Of a stretch of 64,000 bases of DNA, positions 31,959-42,290 are shown one piece after another. The notes under the pieces were generated by a model. The model was not told the origin of the DNA and made no database searches. It worked only from the letters and a program-made list of their open reading frames with translations. Position numbers and translations under genes: made by a program. The DNA comes from Hexactinellida sp. DTS-2022 (taxonomy: Eukaryota; Porifera; Hexactinellida): assembly GCA_028753945.1 (NCBI GenBank), contig JAPNXP010000016.1, positions 2,450,001-2,514,000 of the forward strand. Reading direction: 5' to 3'. The stretch's first letter is position 1. Every line of letters begins with the position of its first letter.

Positions 31959-32402
31959 TTAGAAAAGTACATCAGTTGTTCTGTCAGATTGCTCAACAAT
32001 AATATCCAAATAGGCCGGTGGTCCCGTTATAGGAGAGTTTACGTCATCAAAGTTATAAGAAGGAAGACTTTGCGAAGTCGGAATACTATCTCTGGTCCTG
32101 CGCCTGTGATGCCTCCTTCTTGAAGCCATTATTTTCTGTAAAGTTTCAATTTTGTATTCTTTTTGTTGGACAGCAATAATTAGCCCACCTGAAAGTGCTA
32201 TAAAGCATATTAACCCTACTGTAGTGAATGCTAGCACAGTTGTTACGAGATATTTCCATGCATAATGCTGGCAATTCTCTTCAGTCCAAACAGAATAAAG
32301 ATAAGCAAGCTGGGCTGGAACAGAACAAATTGTCCACAGAACAAGAACACTGAAAATAGCGAGAGAGCAAGCAAATTTACACGTATTACAGCGAGATGAC
32401 AT
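31959..32402 (-). CDS. Two-span membrane protein with LPxY and PPxY
   Basis: 147 residues. Membrane segments ~10-36 and 50-78 with a very short loop. An Arg/His-rich juxtamembrane run (SRRRHHRRRTR) follows, then SLPSYNFDD and TGPPAYLDI, one LPxY and one PPxY. Upstream on the minus strand a TTTTATAAC lies ~30 bp before the ATG. Function unknown. Confidence 0.78.
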   Translation of the reverse strand: MSSRCNTCKFACSLAIFSVLVLWTICSVPAQLAYLYSVWTEENCQHYAWKYLVTTVLAFTTVGLICFIALSGGLIIAVQQKEYKIETLQKIMASRRRHHRRRTRDSIPTSQSLPSYNFDDVNSPITGPPAYLDIIVEQSDRTTDVLF

Positions 32403-32739
32403 ACGTGTTTTGTTAGCAGATTATTGGATCGTTATAAAAGCAACCACAAATAGACAGTATTTACGATAGTTTCAATTTGAAATCAGTATTTTTGGTTGAA
32501 TAATAATGAGTATAGAAAGGATTTATTTTTGTAGATTTCTAATGACTCGTATCTACTCAGCAATTTTCAAGGTTTGTATTTGCTTAGAAATTAGTTATTA
32601 TTTCATACAACTAGTTTATTCTGTCCCGTGTAAGTATGGAAGAATAATCTGTTATATTAACATTAGGAAGTAAGCGTTATGAAATAAAAACAGATATTAA
32701 TATTACTAGTTAAATTGCCATTTAATTAAATAAACAGAC

Positions 32740-32919
32740 AATGAACACGGTTAATACGAATTACTAGTTAATACGAAGGGACCGTCAAAATGCGTTCACC
32801 TTATCCGGAATTCGTATTAATCAATGTAATTTGTATTGAAAAGGCTTTGAAAGGACTGAAATAGTGTTCGTATTAACCGGAATCGTATTAACCGTGTTCG
32901 TACTAACGAGGTTATACTG
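32740..32919. mobile_element. pogo/Tigger-like MITE
   Basis: Right end gtactaacgaggttatactg, interior gaccgtcaaaatgcgttc and ttcgtattaaccggaat. The left end is degraded. Confidence 0.65.
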
Positions 32920-33013
32920 TACATTGAGAAAGCGTTAAAACAAAAGGCAGTAAGAGATAAGAATTTCCTTTTTAAGTCACAAGATAAAAAATAAACAAAA
33001 GCAAATACAAGTC

Positions 33014-33463
33014 TCAGTTACTTTGTGCAAACTGTGTATAGGAGGGTGGACTGGTTTCTGAAAACTCTCTGTTATCAGTGAAAGGTACGTAACCTTGAAA
33101 AGGTAAAGTTAAACTGCTGTTATTGAATAACCGGCTGCTCGCTCTAAAAGACGCGATTTCATCGTCTCCCCAAGAATCTCCGAAATTGGAACGAATTTCA
33201 TGCGTGTCGGTCCAAATAGCAAGTGTGAAACAACAACAACAAATGGCCAGACAGGCAAACAGTAATCCGATTATAAACTGAGCTCCTAATACGGTTAAAA
33301 TCGCGATGAGACATTGCTGTACATCTTTAATACTTCGCGGTTCACTTAGACCGCCTATTGCGAAATATACTGCTATGACCAGAGTAGATACTTCCAATAT
33401 TAATGTACAAAAACAAAATGAAATTGCACAACAAGAAATACAACATTTCGGCGATTTAGCCAT
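33014..33463 (-). CDS. Two-span Cys-rich PPxY membrane protein
   Basis: 149 residues from ATG 33,463; the frame extends ten codons upstream only from a TTG. A Cys-rich N terminus (KCCISCCAISFCFC) enters membrane segment one; segment two (~53-80) ends in CCCCF, so both ends are probably palmitoylation-like clusters. The tail has SETSPPSYTQF, a PPxY. Both the N-terminal cysteines and the tail recall the gene at 15,273. Confidence 0.78.
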   Translation of the reverse strand: MAKSPKCCISCCAISFCFCTLILEVSTLVIAVYFAIGGLSEPRSIKDVQQCLIAILTVLGAQFIIGLLFACLAICCCCFTLAIWTDTHEIRSNFGDSWGDDEIASFRASSRLFNNSSLTLPFQGYVPFTDNREFSETSPPSYTQFAQSN

Positions 33464-33805
33464 AGCTTGATAATTATAAGATAAATTAATCAATTCGATT
33501 TAAATTGTTTTTATAGCTCCAATTTCAGTGCCTATCAATTGAACTTATTATCCAAGAAATTAGCCTATGTAAGCAGTTAACTGGGGAAATCAATAATAAG
33601 TTTACAGTAAAGCTCTTAGGTAATATTTATTATGTATTCATTGTATAATATTAAAGGGTAAATCTATTTAAATTGCATATGCTATAATTTGTCCTAGTTA
33701 CAAATTTCCGTATAGCTAAGGAGTAAATTACCCTGTAGACTTCAAAAAAAATTATTCATGGATTTCTAAAGTCACCAATATTTTTGTTTATTCTGTTTTA
33801 TAATA

Positions 33806-33980
33806 CAGTGAACTCCCGTTATAACGAAGTCAGATATAACGAAATAACCGCTTATAACGAAATGGATATTTTCCCCCAGAGCACTAGATGCATTAATTAT
33901 TATCCGCTTATAACGAATATCCGGATATAACGAAGGAATTTACAGGTCCCAAGCACTTCGTTATAAACGGGAGTTCACTG
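33806..33980. mobile_element. MITE, CAGTGAACTCCCGTTATAACG family
   Basis: Near-perfect inverted ends (cagtgaactcccgttataac / ataaacgggagttcactg). The interior with 'attattatccgcttataacg' is repeated at 47,625-47,781. Confidence 0.8.
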
Positions 33981-34112
33981 GATATTAGAAACTGAAAATA
34001 GGAATTGTGTACATTATAAACAACCAACAGTCTTACAAAGCAATAAATAATGTGATATGAACTGTGATAAATTATAAATGCAAAAACACTGAAGGCACAA
34101 ACACTAACAAAC

Positions 34113-34445
34113 ATGCCAATAACAACAACTTACAAGAGTGGAACAAGCGAAATTATGGAATTGAGTCTCAATCCTAAATTGTTACTAACATATTATGTTT
34201 ACTTGTGTTTGTTAGTTTTTTTACAAATCATAATATTTGCTCTGAAAGGACAATCGAACTTTGAATGGAATTGTTATCTGGATGTAATTCTTCTGATGTT
34301 ACTGATAATATCAAATGTTCCTATCGCAATTGTTAACTTATTTCTTATCCGCAAAATGCAAGGGGCAAACGCTGTAATGAAATTAGACAAGAAAACAATC
34401 TATGTTCATTCGAGGATGGTTGAATTCAGAACAACTTATTTCTAA
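34113..34445 (+). CDS. Small two-span membrane protein
   Basis: 110 residues. Membrane segments ~22-45 and 54-79, a short loop (KGQSNFEWN) and a basic tail without PPxY. The start follows the inverted MITE by 130 bp. No relative recognised; could be a shortened member of the array. Confidence 0.6.
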   Translation: MPITTTYKSGTSEIMELSLNPKLLLTYYVYLCLLVFLQIIIFALKGQSNFEWNCYLDVILLMLLIISNVPIAIVNLFLIRKMQGANAVMKLDKKTIYVHSRMVEFRTTYF

Positions 34446-35038
34446 AGTTTATTTTCTATTATTATTTTATTAAATATATCTACCATTTCTTACAAAGTAT
34501 TAATTAAATTCACAGGAAAGAGGAATAAGCAGATTAATTAGGAAATCTCGAATATTTTGGGGGAAAAGTAAATATTTTTAGTTTATATTCCGTAATTTCA
34601 TAATTTGCTCAATAAGTGAACACATTATTTGAACCCAAATATCAAATTAATTTTTTTAAAAATTATTAATACCTCATCAACTAATGCGACATTAATATTA
34701 ATATTTCCGTATTACGTATTCTAATAAGCAAATACTACTGCTAATCATATTGATAGAGAAACACTATTCAAAATAATTCATCCGAAATTATATTATTAAT
34801 TACAAACTATCTTTTTTCGAAAGTTAGACTTACTATAATTAGAATTGAAGAATAATTTTTAATAAAAAGATTCTCTTACTTTGCGAAATCAACCATGAGT
34901 TGTTTTTCATTATTATAATTCACTGGCATGAAATACAATATCTGTATAAAAAGTAAGCTTTTAATACATGATATATAAAGCCATAATTTATGAATATAAC
35001 AAAAAATCACCAAAAAATATCAAAAAAGTCGAAAAGAA
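34446..35038. other. AT-rich gap
   Basis: No gene or clear repeat seen; A/T homopolymer-rich. Confidence 0.5.
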
Positions 35039-35293
35039 ATGCTGAAAGAAACTCTCTATCTATTAATCATATCCTTATATGGAGTGATGTCAGAAATATC
35101 GCTTAACCTAGATGAAGTATCTGCAGAAATAAATACAGTTAATTTAGGATTATTATTTGGAGGCGGGAGTTCACTTCTAATTGTGTTTGTTATGCTAGTT
35201 GTTGCAATCTGCTTTATTATTATGGTGGGATCATTTATTGGCTGTTGTTGCAGTCATATGGTTCATGAAACAGAGTCTAAAATCCATTTGTAA
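35039..35293 (+). CDS. Small type I-like membrane protein
   Basis: 84 residues. A hydrophobic start (KETLYLLIISLYGVMS) looks like a signal peptide, then ~20 residues of acidic ectodomain, one membrane segment at ~40-70 and CCCSHMVHETESKIHL as a tail. It may be a much reduced member of the array or an independent gene. AATAAA occurs ~105 bp after the stop. Confidence 0.5.
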   Translation: MLKETLYLLIISLYGVMSEISLNLDEVSAEINTVNLGLLFGGGSSLLIVFVMLVVAICFIIMVGSFIGCCCSHMVHETESKIHL

Positions 35294-35595
35294 TATGGAA
35301 ATATGACAGCTCATTATTTATCTGTGATTGTGTGTCAATTTATTGTATTTATTTCATTAAATGTTTGAGTTTGAAAATAGATAATTAAGATAAATTAAAT
35401 AAAACTGGGTGAAATTAACTATAGTATCTTGAATTGGGTTATTCTGTAGAAAGTAAATAGATTACTTGGCATTATTATAATACGTGGAAGTTAAACACCC
35501 TTATAAAAGCGGTCAATATAAGACAATAACAGAGCAAATAAACACAACAAACAAGCAAACAAACGGAGTTATCAATCAGAATCTACTAAAACTCT

Positions 35596-35988
35596 CTAAG
35601 AATACTTAGAAACTCTCATTTTCTCTCCCACCACTACATTAGTCCCATCAGCTGCGATTATCCTTTCATTCTCAACAACAGTTAATCTTCCGCTCTCAGT
35701 TATCCCCCCTACAGTCGTAACCTCTTTAACCAACAAAACTCCGTCAACAACAACACCTTCAACACGCTGTTCGACTAACAAAGGCTGTCTCGCTTGTTGG
35801 TTGGAACGTCTCGCTATTTGATTATTATACGACCTCTGAGTGGGCCTTGATACCTGTGATTCGCTAGGATTTGTTTGGCGGCAACAAAGACAACAACAAC
35901 AACCGTAGTATATGCAACATATAATTAATCCAATCCTGATTATGTGGCTAATAATATAATTACTATAGATATAGCAGGTTATTATTGC
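35596..35988 (-). pseudogene. 5'-truncated relative of the gene at 36,414
   Basis: The frame is open from an in-frame TAG at 35,991-35,989 to the stop at 35,596 and has no ATG before the membrane segment. It encodes the second membrane segment (IIRIGLIICC.. then CCCCLCC) and a tail with QPLLVEQRVE, VVVDGV, TTVGGITESGR. The neighbour at 36,414 has TPLVIQQHVE, YVDGA, STVGGKTNGR at the same place. The ectodomain and first membrane segment are missing. A tatag at the break could be a splice acceptor, so a spliced gene is not excluded. Confidence 0.6.
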
Positions 35989-36413
35989 CTATATTTATGT
36001 AACTTAATATGTAATCATATGAACATTTGAACTAACGTATTATTCATAGATTTGAGATATTATTAGAGCCATTTAAATCACTTATATAATTATGGCACAA
36101 GGTAATTTAGCTATTCTAGGACGAATTACATTCAAGTTATTTTGATAAGTCAAGGATAATTTATTTTCATTTACATAATGATAATAAACAATGAGATTAC
36201 TTATATATTTCCCAACATATTTTTAATATAAAAACCCGGCTTCACAAAGGTGTTTTTGATACTAGAAATGAACTTTCCAGTATCTGAAAATTACAAAAAA
36301 AGTGTTGGCCGATATATAAGTAATTCCTTAAAAATTAAACCAAACTAAAGTTATCTCATAAACAATTAACCAAATAAAACAAACAAACACTAATCACTCC
36401 TAATTAAATACGC

Positions 36414-37214
36414 CTAGGGATTAGTAGTAGAATCATCAGTTATAAAGTTTTCACTCGCTCTACCATTGGTTTTCCCTCCAACAGTAGAATAATGTCTGAT
36501 CACTTTAGCCCCATCTACATACCCTGTTTCTACGTGCTGTTGAATAACCAAAGGAGTTTTATCGCTTGTCACTGTTCTACTGTTTCTGTTGGTAGATAGA
36601 GTGCGATGCGAACCCTGGGGGGACACGAATCTTGCTCCCTTGTGATCTCCTAGCTCTTCGTCACACGAGCAAGTTAGACAGCAGATAATAGCACAGCAGA
36701 AACTCAATAGGAAAATACAAACGGATGTGCCTAATACTGCGTATGATACGATTATAGGAATGTTTATGTAATAGCATCCCCAGTCAACGTTTGTAGAAGA
36801 GTTGGTGCTATTAGCGAGTGATATGAATGCAGATATATTATTGTTGTTCAGTGGAATAGGCAAAGCACAATGTTCATTTTCTTCTACCTCACAGTGAGAT
36901 ATCTCAGTGGAATCAGTGGAGTTAGTTTCATGAAGGTAGAGGGTGACTGATGAATGTTTTGGAGCTGTAACTTGCAAGAAAGTTAGAATCCGATTTTCGT
37001 AGAACTGAGACATATTTTCCGGACAACGAAGAGGAGAAAATTGAATTAATTGTTTGATGTTTGGTAGAATTAAATCGGTATTATTATTATAACCAGCATT
37101 AATATTTCTATCTCTGGTTATTCCCCATATAATGCTACTCGTTATAATCAGTAGCAAACTAAATATAAGAAAACCAGTGCTACAAATGAATCCGACAAAA
37201 GAAATCGTCCCCAT
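36414..37214 (-). CDS. Two-span membrane protein, four-cysteine ectodomain
   Basis: 266 residues from ATG 37,214 (the longer frame needs a TTG). Membrane segments 6-30 and 152-182. Ectodomain: RCP (C64), SVTLYLHE, HCEVEENEHC (C108, C116), DWGC (C147), with several N-glycosylation sequons. A Cys-rich membrane exit leads to an 80-residue cytosolic tail ending VETGYVDGAKVIRHYSTVGG... The cysteine positions 64/108/116 are identical to those in the gene at 37,921, its closest relative. Confidence 0.82.
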   Translation of the reverse strand: MGTISFVGFICSTGFLIFSLLLIITSSIIWGITRDRNINAGYNNNTDLILPNIKQLIQFSPLRCPENMSQFYENRILTFLQVTAPKHSSVTLYLHETNSTDSTEISHCEVEENEHCALPIPLNNNNISAFISLANSTNSSTNVDWGCYYINIPIIVSYAVLGTSVCIFLLSFCCAIICCLTCSCDEELGDHKGARFVSPQGSHRTLSTNRNSRTVTSDKTPLVIQQHVETGYVDGAKVIRHYSTVGGKTNGRASENFITDDSTTNP

Positions 37215-37920
37215 TTCAAATTCAAATAATTCCAACTTTCAACGTATTTATTTAACTGAGGGCCTACTAAATAGCTTTGTGAATAATCAGCAATTTAAAT
37301 GCAAAGTATCAGACTAATACCAGTGAGATCTGTAATACAATATTATACCACAATTTATATTATAAAGACAATGTAAATCATATTAGTAGGCACACACAAT
37401 CTCGATATATGCAAACTGGAAGAACACTGTTTAATACAAGCGTTTTCGACGCGCCTTCAGGAGCATAATTGGAAAGGAAAAAAAATTCTAGGCGCGCGAA
37501 AATTGAGAAATGCTCCCATAGACGTAATACAAATTGAGTAACTTAGGCGCGTGTGAGCGAGCTGAAACTTAATCTAGGCGCGCAGATATTTTTGTCTGGA
37601 TGAAAGCCTGAGTAAGAATATAGTTTGTAAGCGAAACGAAACGATCACCCTACAATAATAACAGTATTTTTTCCAAGATGTATAATTTAATTTCATAATT
37701 AATCAAGTCATAAATAAGAGTTTGTGAATAAACAAAATGCTAAAAATAACCCAGATCCAAATCTGATAGAAACTACATTCTTATAATCTCGTCTTTAATT
37801 TTGATGTATTTGGCCATGGGGTCATTTTCCCAGTAAGATTATAATACAATTAGTTATACTTTATAAAAAAATTCATTTTAACAATAGTACGTATTATTTA
37901 TTATTAAATAACAGATGAAT

Positions 37921-38529
37921 TTATGTCAGACTATTGTACGGTGTTCTTTCAGGCGATTTAATGTCAGGATCCAGTCTTTCATTCAAGCATTTCCGAATTG
38001 GAATTCCGAAAAAGAAACAACAACTTGTGAATAGACATATGCCTGCTATAAATAGAACTACAATAGAAAATACGAACGGCAAATTCAGATAGTAACAACC
38101 CCAATCAACAGTGTACATAGGATCTCTTCCTTGAGCCAAAACGAAAGCGAATATATTATCCAAATTAGGAATATTCAGGGCACAAGTGGATTGACTTTCT
38201 GTTTGACAAGAATCTAGTTCGTTGCCATTTCGAGGCATACTTGTGTTGTAAAGAGTTAAAGTTAATCGAGCGTCAAAATGAGATTCTATTTTGAGGTATA
38301 TTAAGAAAGGTTGGGAATAGAAATATGTAATATTAGGACAGTTAAGATTCGGGTTGAAAGGTAATAAAGTATTAACTCTGGTTGTCACTGTTGTTTTATT
38401 CCATGAAATTCCCGCTTCGAGATTATGTTCAGAAAGTATAAAAATAGCAATACTCGTTACAAGGAAAAATAATGAGAAACAAATAATTATAAATAAACAG
38501 AATAAACAACAATATTCTTTCTTTTTCAT
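37921..38529 (-). CDS. Two-span membrane protein, four-cysteine ectodomain
   Basis: 202 residues. A KKKEYCC start precedes membrane segment 9-32; ectodomain NCP (C64), RLTLTLYN, SCQTESQSTC (C108, C116), VDWGCYYLNLPF (C145); membrane segment 151-176, then a short tail with SPERTPYNSLT. VDWGCYY(I/L)N(I/L)P is shared with the gene at 36,414. Confidence 0.82.
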   Translation of the reverse strand: MKKKEYCCLFCLFIIICFSLFFLVTSIAIFILSEHNLEAGISWNKTTVTTRVNTLLPFNPNLNCPNITYFYSQPFLIYLKIESHFDARLTLTLYNTSMPRNGNELDSCQTESQSTCALNIPNLDNIFAFVLAQGRDPMYTVDWGCYYLNLPFVFSIVVLFIAGICLFTSCCFFFGIPIRKCLNERLDPDIKSPERTPYNSLT

Positions 38530-38739
38530 GTCTCGATTAGGTTTGATTAAAAATTATGGTACAATTTGTAATTAAATACTTATTTATAGTTTCAACCCTG
38601 TGGATCCATAGTGAGTATTATTCTAAAGCTAACTAACTTCCCAATAAACTAATGCAGTAATACTTCTGACTATTTCATCCTATTTATTGTTATTTTCAAG
38701 AGGTTATTTATCAATATTGTATTTAATAATTTTAATTAT

Positions 38740-38873
38740 AGTCGGGTCCTTTTATTATGAACATTCAAGGGACCAAAATTGTGTTCACAATAGAGAGACT
38801 TCATAATAAGCGAACTCAACTTAATACAAACCCTATGTAAGTTGCTAAATTGGGACCATAAGGCTTATGTAAT
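38740..38873. mobile_element. Truncated CAGTCAGG-family MITE
   Basis: It matches 8,264-8,429 from 'agtcgggtcctttta' to 'gggaccataaggcttatg', where it breaks into a (taatg/aattt)n run. Confidence 0.6.
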
Positions 38874-39340
38874 GTAATGTAATTTAATTTAATTTAAATT
38901 AATTTAATTTATTTTGTAACAAATAAAGATTTAATCTAAAAATGTAATTCCATCATCATTTCCTGTGGCACAATTGAATTCTGAAAAACATTTAATAGGA
39001 ATTCATTAATTGGATCATAATATTAGACAACTTCGTTAAGTTAACATTTTACTTTCACAAAAAAACAAAAACGCACTATTGCACAAATAAAAAAGTCAGT
39101 GATTTCAATACTAACCCAACAACGTTAGTAGTCGGCACAGTAAAGAGTTGTAGATTTTAAGAAACAGATAAATTCCTGTTAATCTTTAAGTCAGTATGTA
39201 GTTTACAGTTTTACTAAAGAGCTGTAAATATTATGATTATATAAACGTTTTCAATGGAGAAGAAAAAATAACTATAAATAAGTATTCTTGCAATTAAAAT
39301 ATATACTCTTATACTCACAATTAATTTGTAAAGAACACAC

Positions 39341-39649
39341 ATGGAAGAATCTGGAAGTTTAGGCAATTGTGAAATATGCAAGATTCCATTTGGCAGAAAT
39401 AAAGTATTCCTGAAATTAATCCTCACAATATTAATTGGATTTGTACTAACTTGTATTACATTTGCATTAGCAATTGCAGTTATAATCACTATTGAAAATC
39501 CGTTAACTTTAAGAGATATTATTCTAATAATCTTTATGAATATTTGTGGGTTAGTTTGCTGTGGTTATTACGTGATAGTGAGCTTATATTGTATTTGTTC
39601 ATTCGTAATAGTTGTATGTTATAACGTAATGTTTAACTCTGATGACTAG
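39341..39649 (+). CDS. Small two-span membrane protein
   Basis: 102 residues. N terminus MEESGSLGNCEICKIPFGRN has a CxxC pair; membrane segments ~22-48 and 59-92; a very short end (MFNSDD). No tail motifs. Sits between two four-cysteine genes but has no such ectodomain. Unrecognised. Confidence 0.6.
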   Translation: MEESGSLGNCEICKIPFGRNKVFLKLILTILIGFVLTCITFALAIAVIITIENPLTLRDIILIIFMNICGLVCCGYYVIVSLYCICSFVIVVCYNVMFNSDD

Positions 39650-39814
39650 CTCATTTATTCTGTATAGTACTACATATAAACCTCAAGTCAATAATTGGAT
39701 ATTCAGGTTAAGTAAATTGTTGTTCTTTCAATGTTTAAATTGTATAATTTAATGTTATTGTTTTGATGAAGTAATTATGGCATTGTATGTATATAAATAA
39801 GTATTACTTAACTA

Positions 39815-39970
39815 CAGTTGAACATTGTTAGTACAAACACGGATAATACGAAATTCGGTTAATACGAACACTATTCAGTCCCATTCAAAGCCTTTTCAAT
39901 ACTTGGATAATACGAATTCCGGATTAAATCGAACGCATTTTGACGGTTAGTACAAACGAGGGATAACTTA
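39815..39970. mobile_element. Degenerate pogo/Tigger-like MITE
   Basis: Left end cagttgaacattgttagtac; interior 'cggttaatacgaacactatt' and 'gaacgcattttgacgg'. Confidence 0.6.
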
Positions 39971-40044
39971 ATAATTATATAATAAAGTTTATTTTAAGAA
40001 ATTCCGAGTGATAATTATTTGGTTATATTTAAAGCTTTTTACTA

Positions 40045-40144
40045 CAGTATACTCCGCTTAATAGAGCCACCGGTTAATTGGGTTTCCGCTTAATTGGGTC
40101 AAACTACCCTTGGACCAAATGACCCAATTAAGTGGAGTGAATTG
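40045..40144. mobile_element. MITE, CAGTATACTCCGCTTAATAG family
   Basis: Inverted ends cagtatactccgcttaatag / aattaagtggagtgaattg. 100 bp. Confidence 0.7.
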
Positions 40145-40699
40145 TACTTAGTAACACCTGTTAATACTTTTCGGGAAAAGGTGAACAAATTTAGAAGGCT
40201 TCTGAATTTTAAATTCAGAAGAATAATCATATTATTTACCTAATTAATTTTAATTAGAATAATAATATAATTGTTATTAGTTACATAACAAACATTAATC
40301 TATTTATTATAAGATTGTGGTTTTAATCAGTAAGGTTTAAATTAACTATGAACCCATTATTAGTACATAATATTACCTAGCAATTAACTAAACCATTATA
40401 GTCAACATAACCGTACTTTACCTATTAGTCTTCAAACACTGGTTTGACTACAGTTAAACTGTTCTCTGTTATTAGCTAAAGTAATGAAGACTTAATTATA
40501 TTTCACATATGTTGGTTATTGATTAGTAAATCTACATAACCAGTTTACATTAGTAAATCACACAAGAAAACAGAACAGTGAAACCATTAAAATATCGCGA
40601 CTTGGAACGAACAGTGACTTTATTGAAAAGTCTTATAAAGTCGATCACAAGACTAAACTTTTTGTATAAAAATATGAAATGAGATCGTTTTGAAGCAAA

Positions 40700-41302
40700 A
40701 TGGAGAAAAGTAGATATATTTTTGTAATAACTTTTGTTATTTGTATTTTATTGTTACTTATCTCTATGTTGGTTTGTGGAGGATTGTGTATTTTAATCCT
40801 ATCTCTCGTCAACAACAACAACAACAACAATAATTCTTTCAGACAAAGTATAAATTTAACTAGCAACCAGACTCTACAATTGGAATTGAAAGCAAAAGAT
40901 TGTCCAAGTTACATATTGGACAACAAACAAACATATATTCCCCTCAAACTCTCAATCTCAAATCCAATTATATCAAAATTCAGTGTTTACCTTACCGCGG
41001 AAAGTAACGAATCAAATTTCAACAAAAGTTGTTCAACACTTCCAGGCGAGAAATGTATTATTATCCTTGACAACAGCGAAATATTCACTCTCACAATCCA
41101 TTCTACCAAATCGGTTGCTAACAACACTCAAAGCATAGAGCTTGTACTAACATGTGCTTCCAATACAAATCATTTGTTAATCGTAGGAGCAATTCTATTG
41201 GTTATTGGGGTTATTGTTGGTATCGGTTTGTTGTTGTTTATTTTTATAATTCTGTTTGACTGGTGTTTTTTCCAAGACAACACAAATGCTGTTTATGGAT
41301 AA
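40700..41302 (+). CDS. Two-span membrane protein, four-cysteine ectodomain
   Basis: 200 residues. Membrane segment 8-36, a polyasparagine run (38-45, from an AAC microsatellite), then ectodomain DCP (C68), SVYLTAESN, SCSTLPGEKC (C111, C119) and LTC (C152, the usual Trp is absent); membrane segment 159-187 and a short tail. C-x7-C spacing is conserved with the other members. Confidence 0.8.
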   Translation: MEKSRYIFVITFVICILLLLISMLVCGGLCILILSLVNNNNNNNNSFRQSINLTSNQTLQLELKAKDCPSYILDNKQTYIPLKLSISNPIISKFSVYLTAESNESNFNKSCSTLPGEKCIIILDNSEIFTLTIHSTKSVANNTQSIELVLTCASNTNHLLIVGAILLVIGVIVGIGLLLFIFIILFDWCFFQDNTNAVYG

Positions 41303-41510
41303 TACAGTGTATTCTAATTAATGGATTGTTTGTTACACAAATATATTTATATTATATATTCAATTATTATTTCATTTTTCCATTTGTGTATAAGTTAGTA
41401 AAATTTTACTAGTGATAAAATTTGCCAGTTTGTCATTCAAGTATATTTTAACAATCTCAAAATAATTCCATTAAACCTCAAATACAATAATGAGCAACAA
41501 ATATAAAGCA

Positions 41511-42290
41511 TTAAACATATTTAATCTGACTTTCAACTGGTGTACTTTCAACAAACGGAGTCGTAGAAGGGAAATCTGGACAAGCGAATTCCTCTCTATA
41601 TTCCATAGCAACCGTAGTAGAATTAAATTCTTTTTGAGTTCCTAAATAATTTATCTTTTCTTCTAAATACTTGGCGCAACGAATCGATAGACAACTGTAG
41701 TATACTAACACAAATATTAGCAGTAGTGTTAGTGAAATGACTAGAAAACAAATTGAAGATGTTTTGGCAGGGTTTATCCAGAAATCACAGTACCAAATGA
41801 ATTGTATGGAATTATTACGGATATTTCTCGTGGAGGTTGGTACAACTAATGCGAAAAAATGTGAATGTGAAAGTGGGAATCTGAGTGTACAAACCGAACC
41901 AGGGACGGAAGCACAAGTTGAAATGAGATTTGTGTAAATATTATTCTTATCTTTCCCTTCGTAATAATGCAATAATAAACTCTCACTTGATTCTGAATCT
42001 GTTTGTAAATTCAATTGTAAAATACGGTACACATCGTCAAATGGAAAAGTATTCATTTTTGGACAAACGTCGGTTTTGAAATTCAAATCACTTGGTTCAC
42101 CATTTTTAATTTCACCAACATAAAAATTTGTTGGATCAGTAGTTAATGATGTCATTGTCAAAATAACCGAAGAAATAATTGCTCCGAACAATAAAAATAT
42201 TGACACGAGTGTGGAAATAAGGAAACAACACTGAACAGTGAATTTCTTACATTCACAAATAGTAGCGATATATGTCAAGAAATAAACCAT
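41511..42290 (-). CDS. Two-span membrane protein, four-cysteine ectodomain
   Basis: 259 residues. A 20-residue N terminus, membrane segment 21-46, ectodomain VCP (C76), SLLLHYYEG, TCASVPGSVC (C126, C134), WYC (C168), membrane segment 177-200 and a ~55-residue tail with FPSTTPFVESTPVES. It is convergent with the gene at 40,700 and the last nested gene before the next ZFYVE26-like exon (236 bp away). Confidence 0.82.
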   Translation of the reverse strand: MVYFLTYIATICECKKFTVQCCFLISTLVSIFLLFGAIISSVILTMTSLTTDPTNFYVGEIKNGEPSDLNFKTDVCPKMNTFPFDDVYRILQLNLQTDSESSESLLLHYYEGKDKNNIYTNLISTCASVPGSVCTLRFPLSHSHFFALVVPTSTRNIRNNSIQFIWYCDFWINPAKTSSICFLVISLTLLLIFVLVYYSCLSIRCAKYLEEKINYLGTQKEFNSTTVAMEYREEFACPDFPSTTPFVESTPVESQIKYV

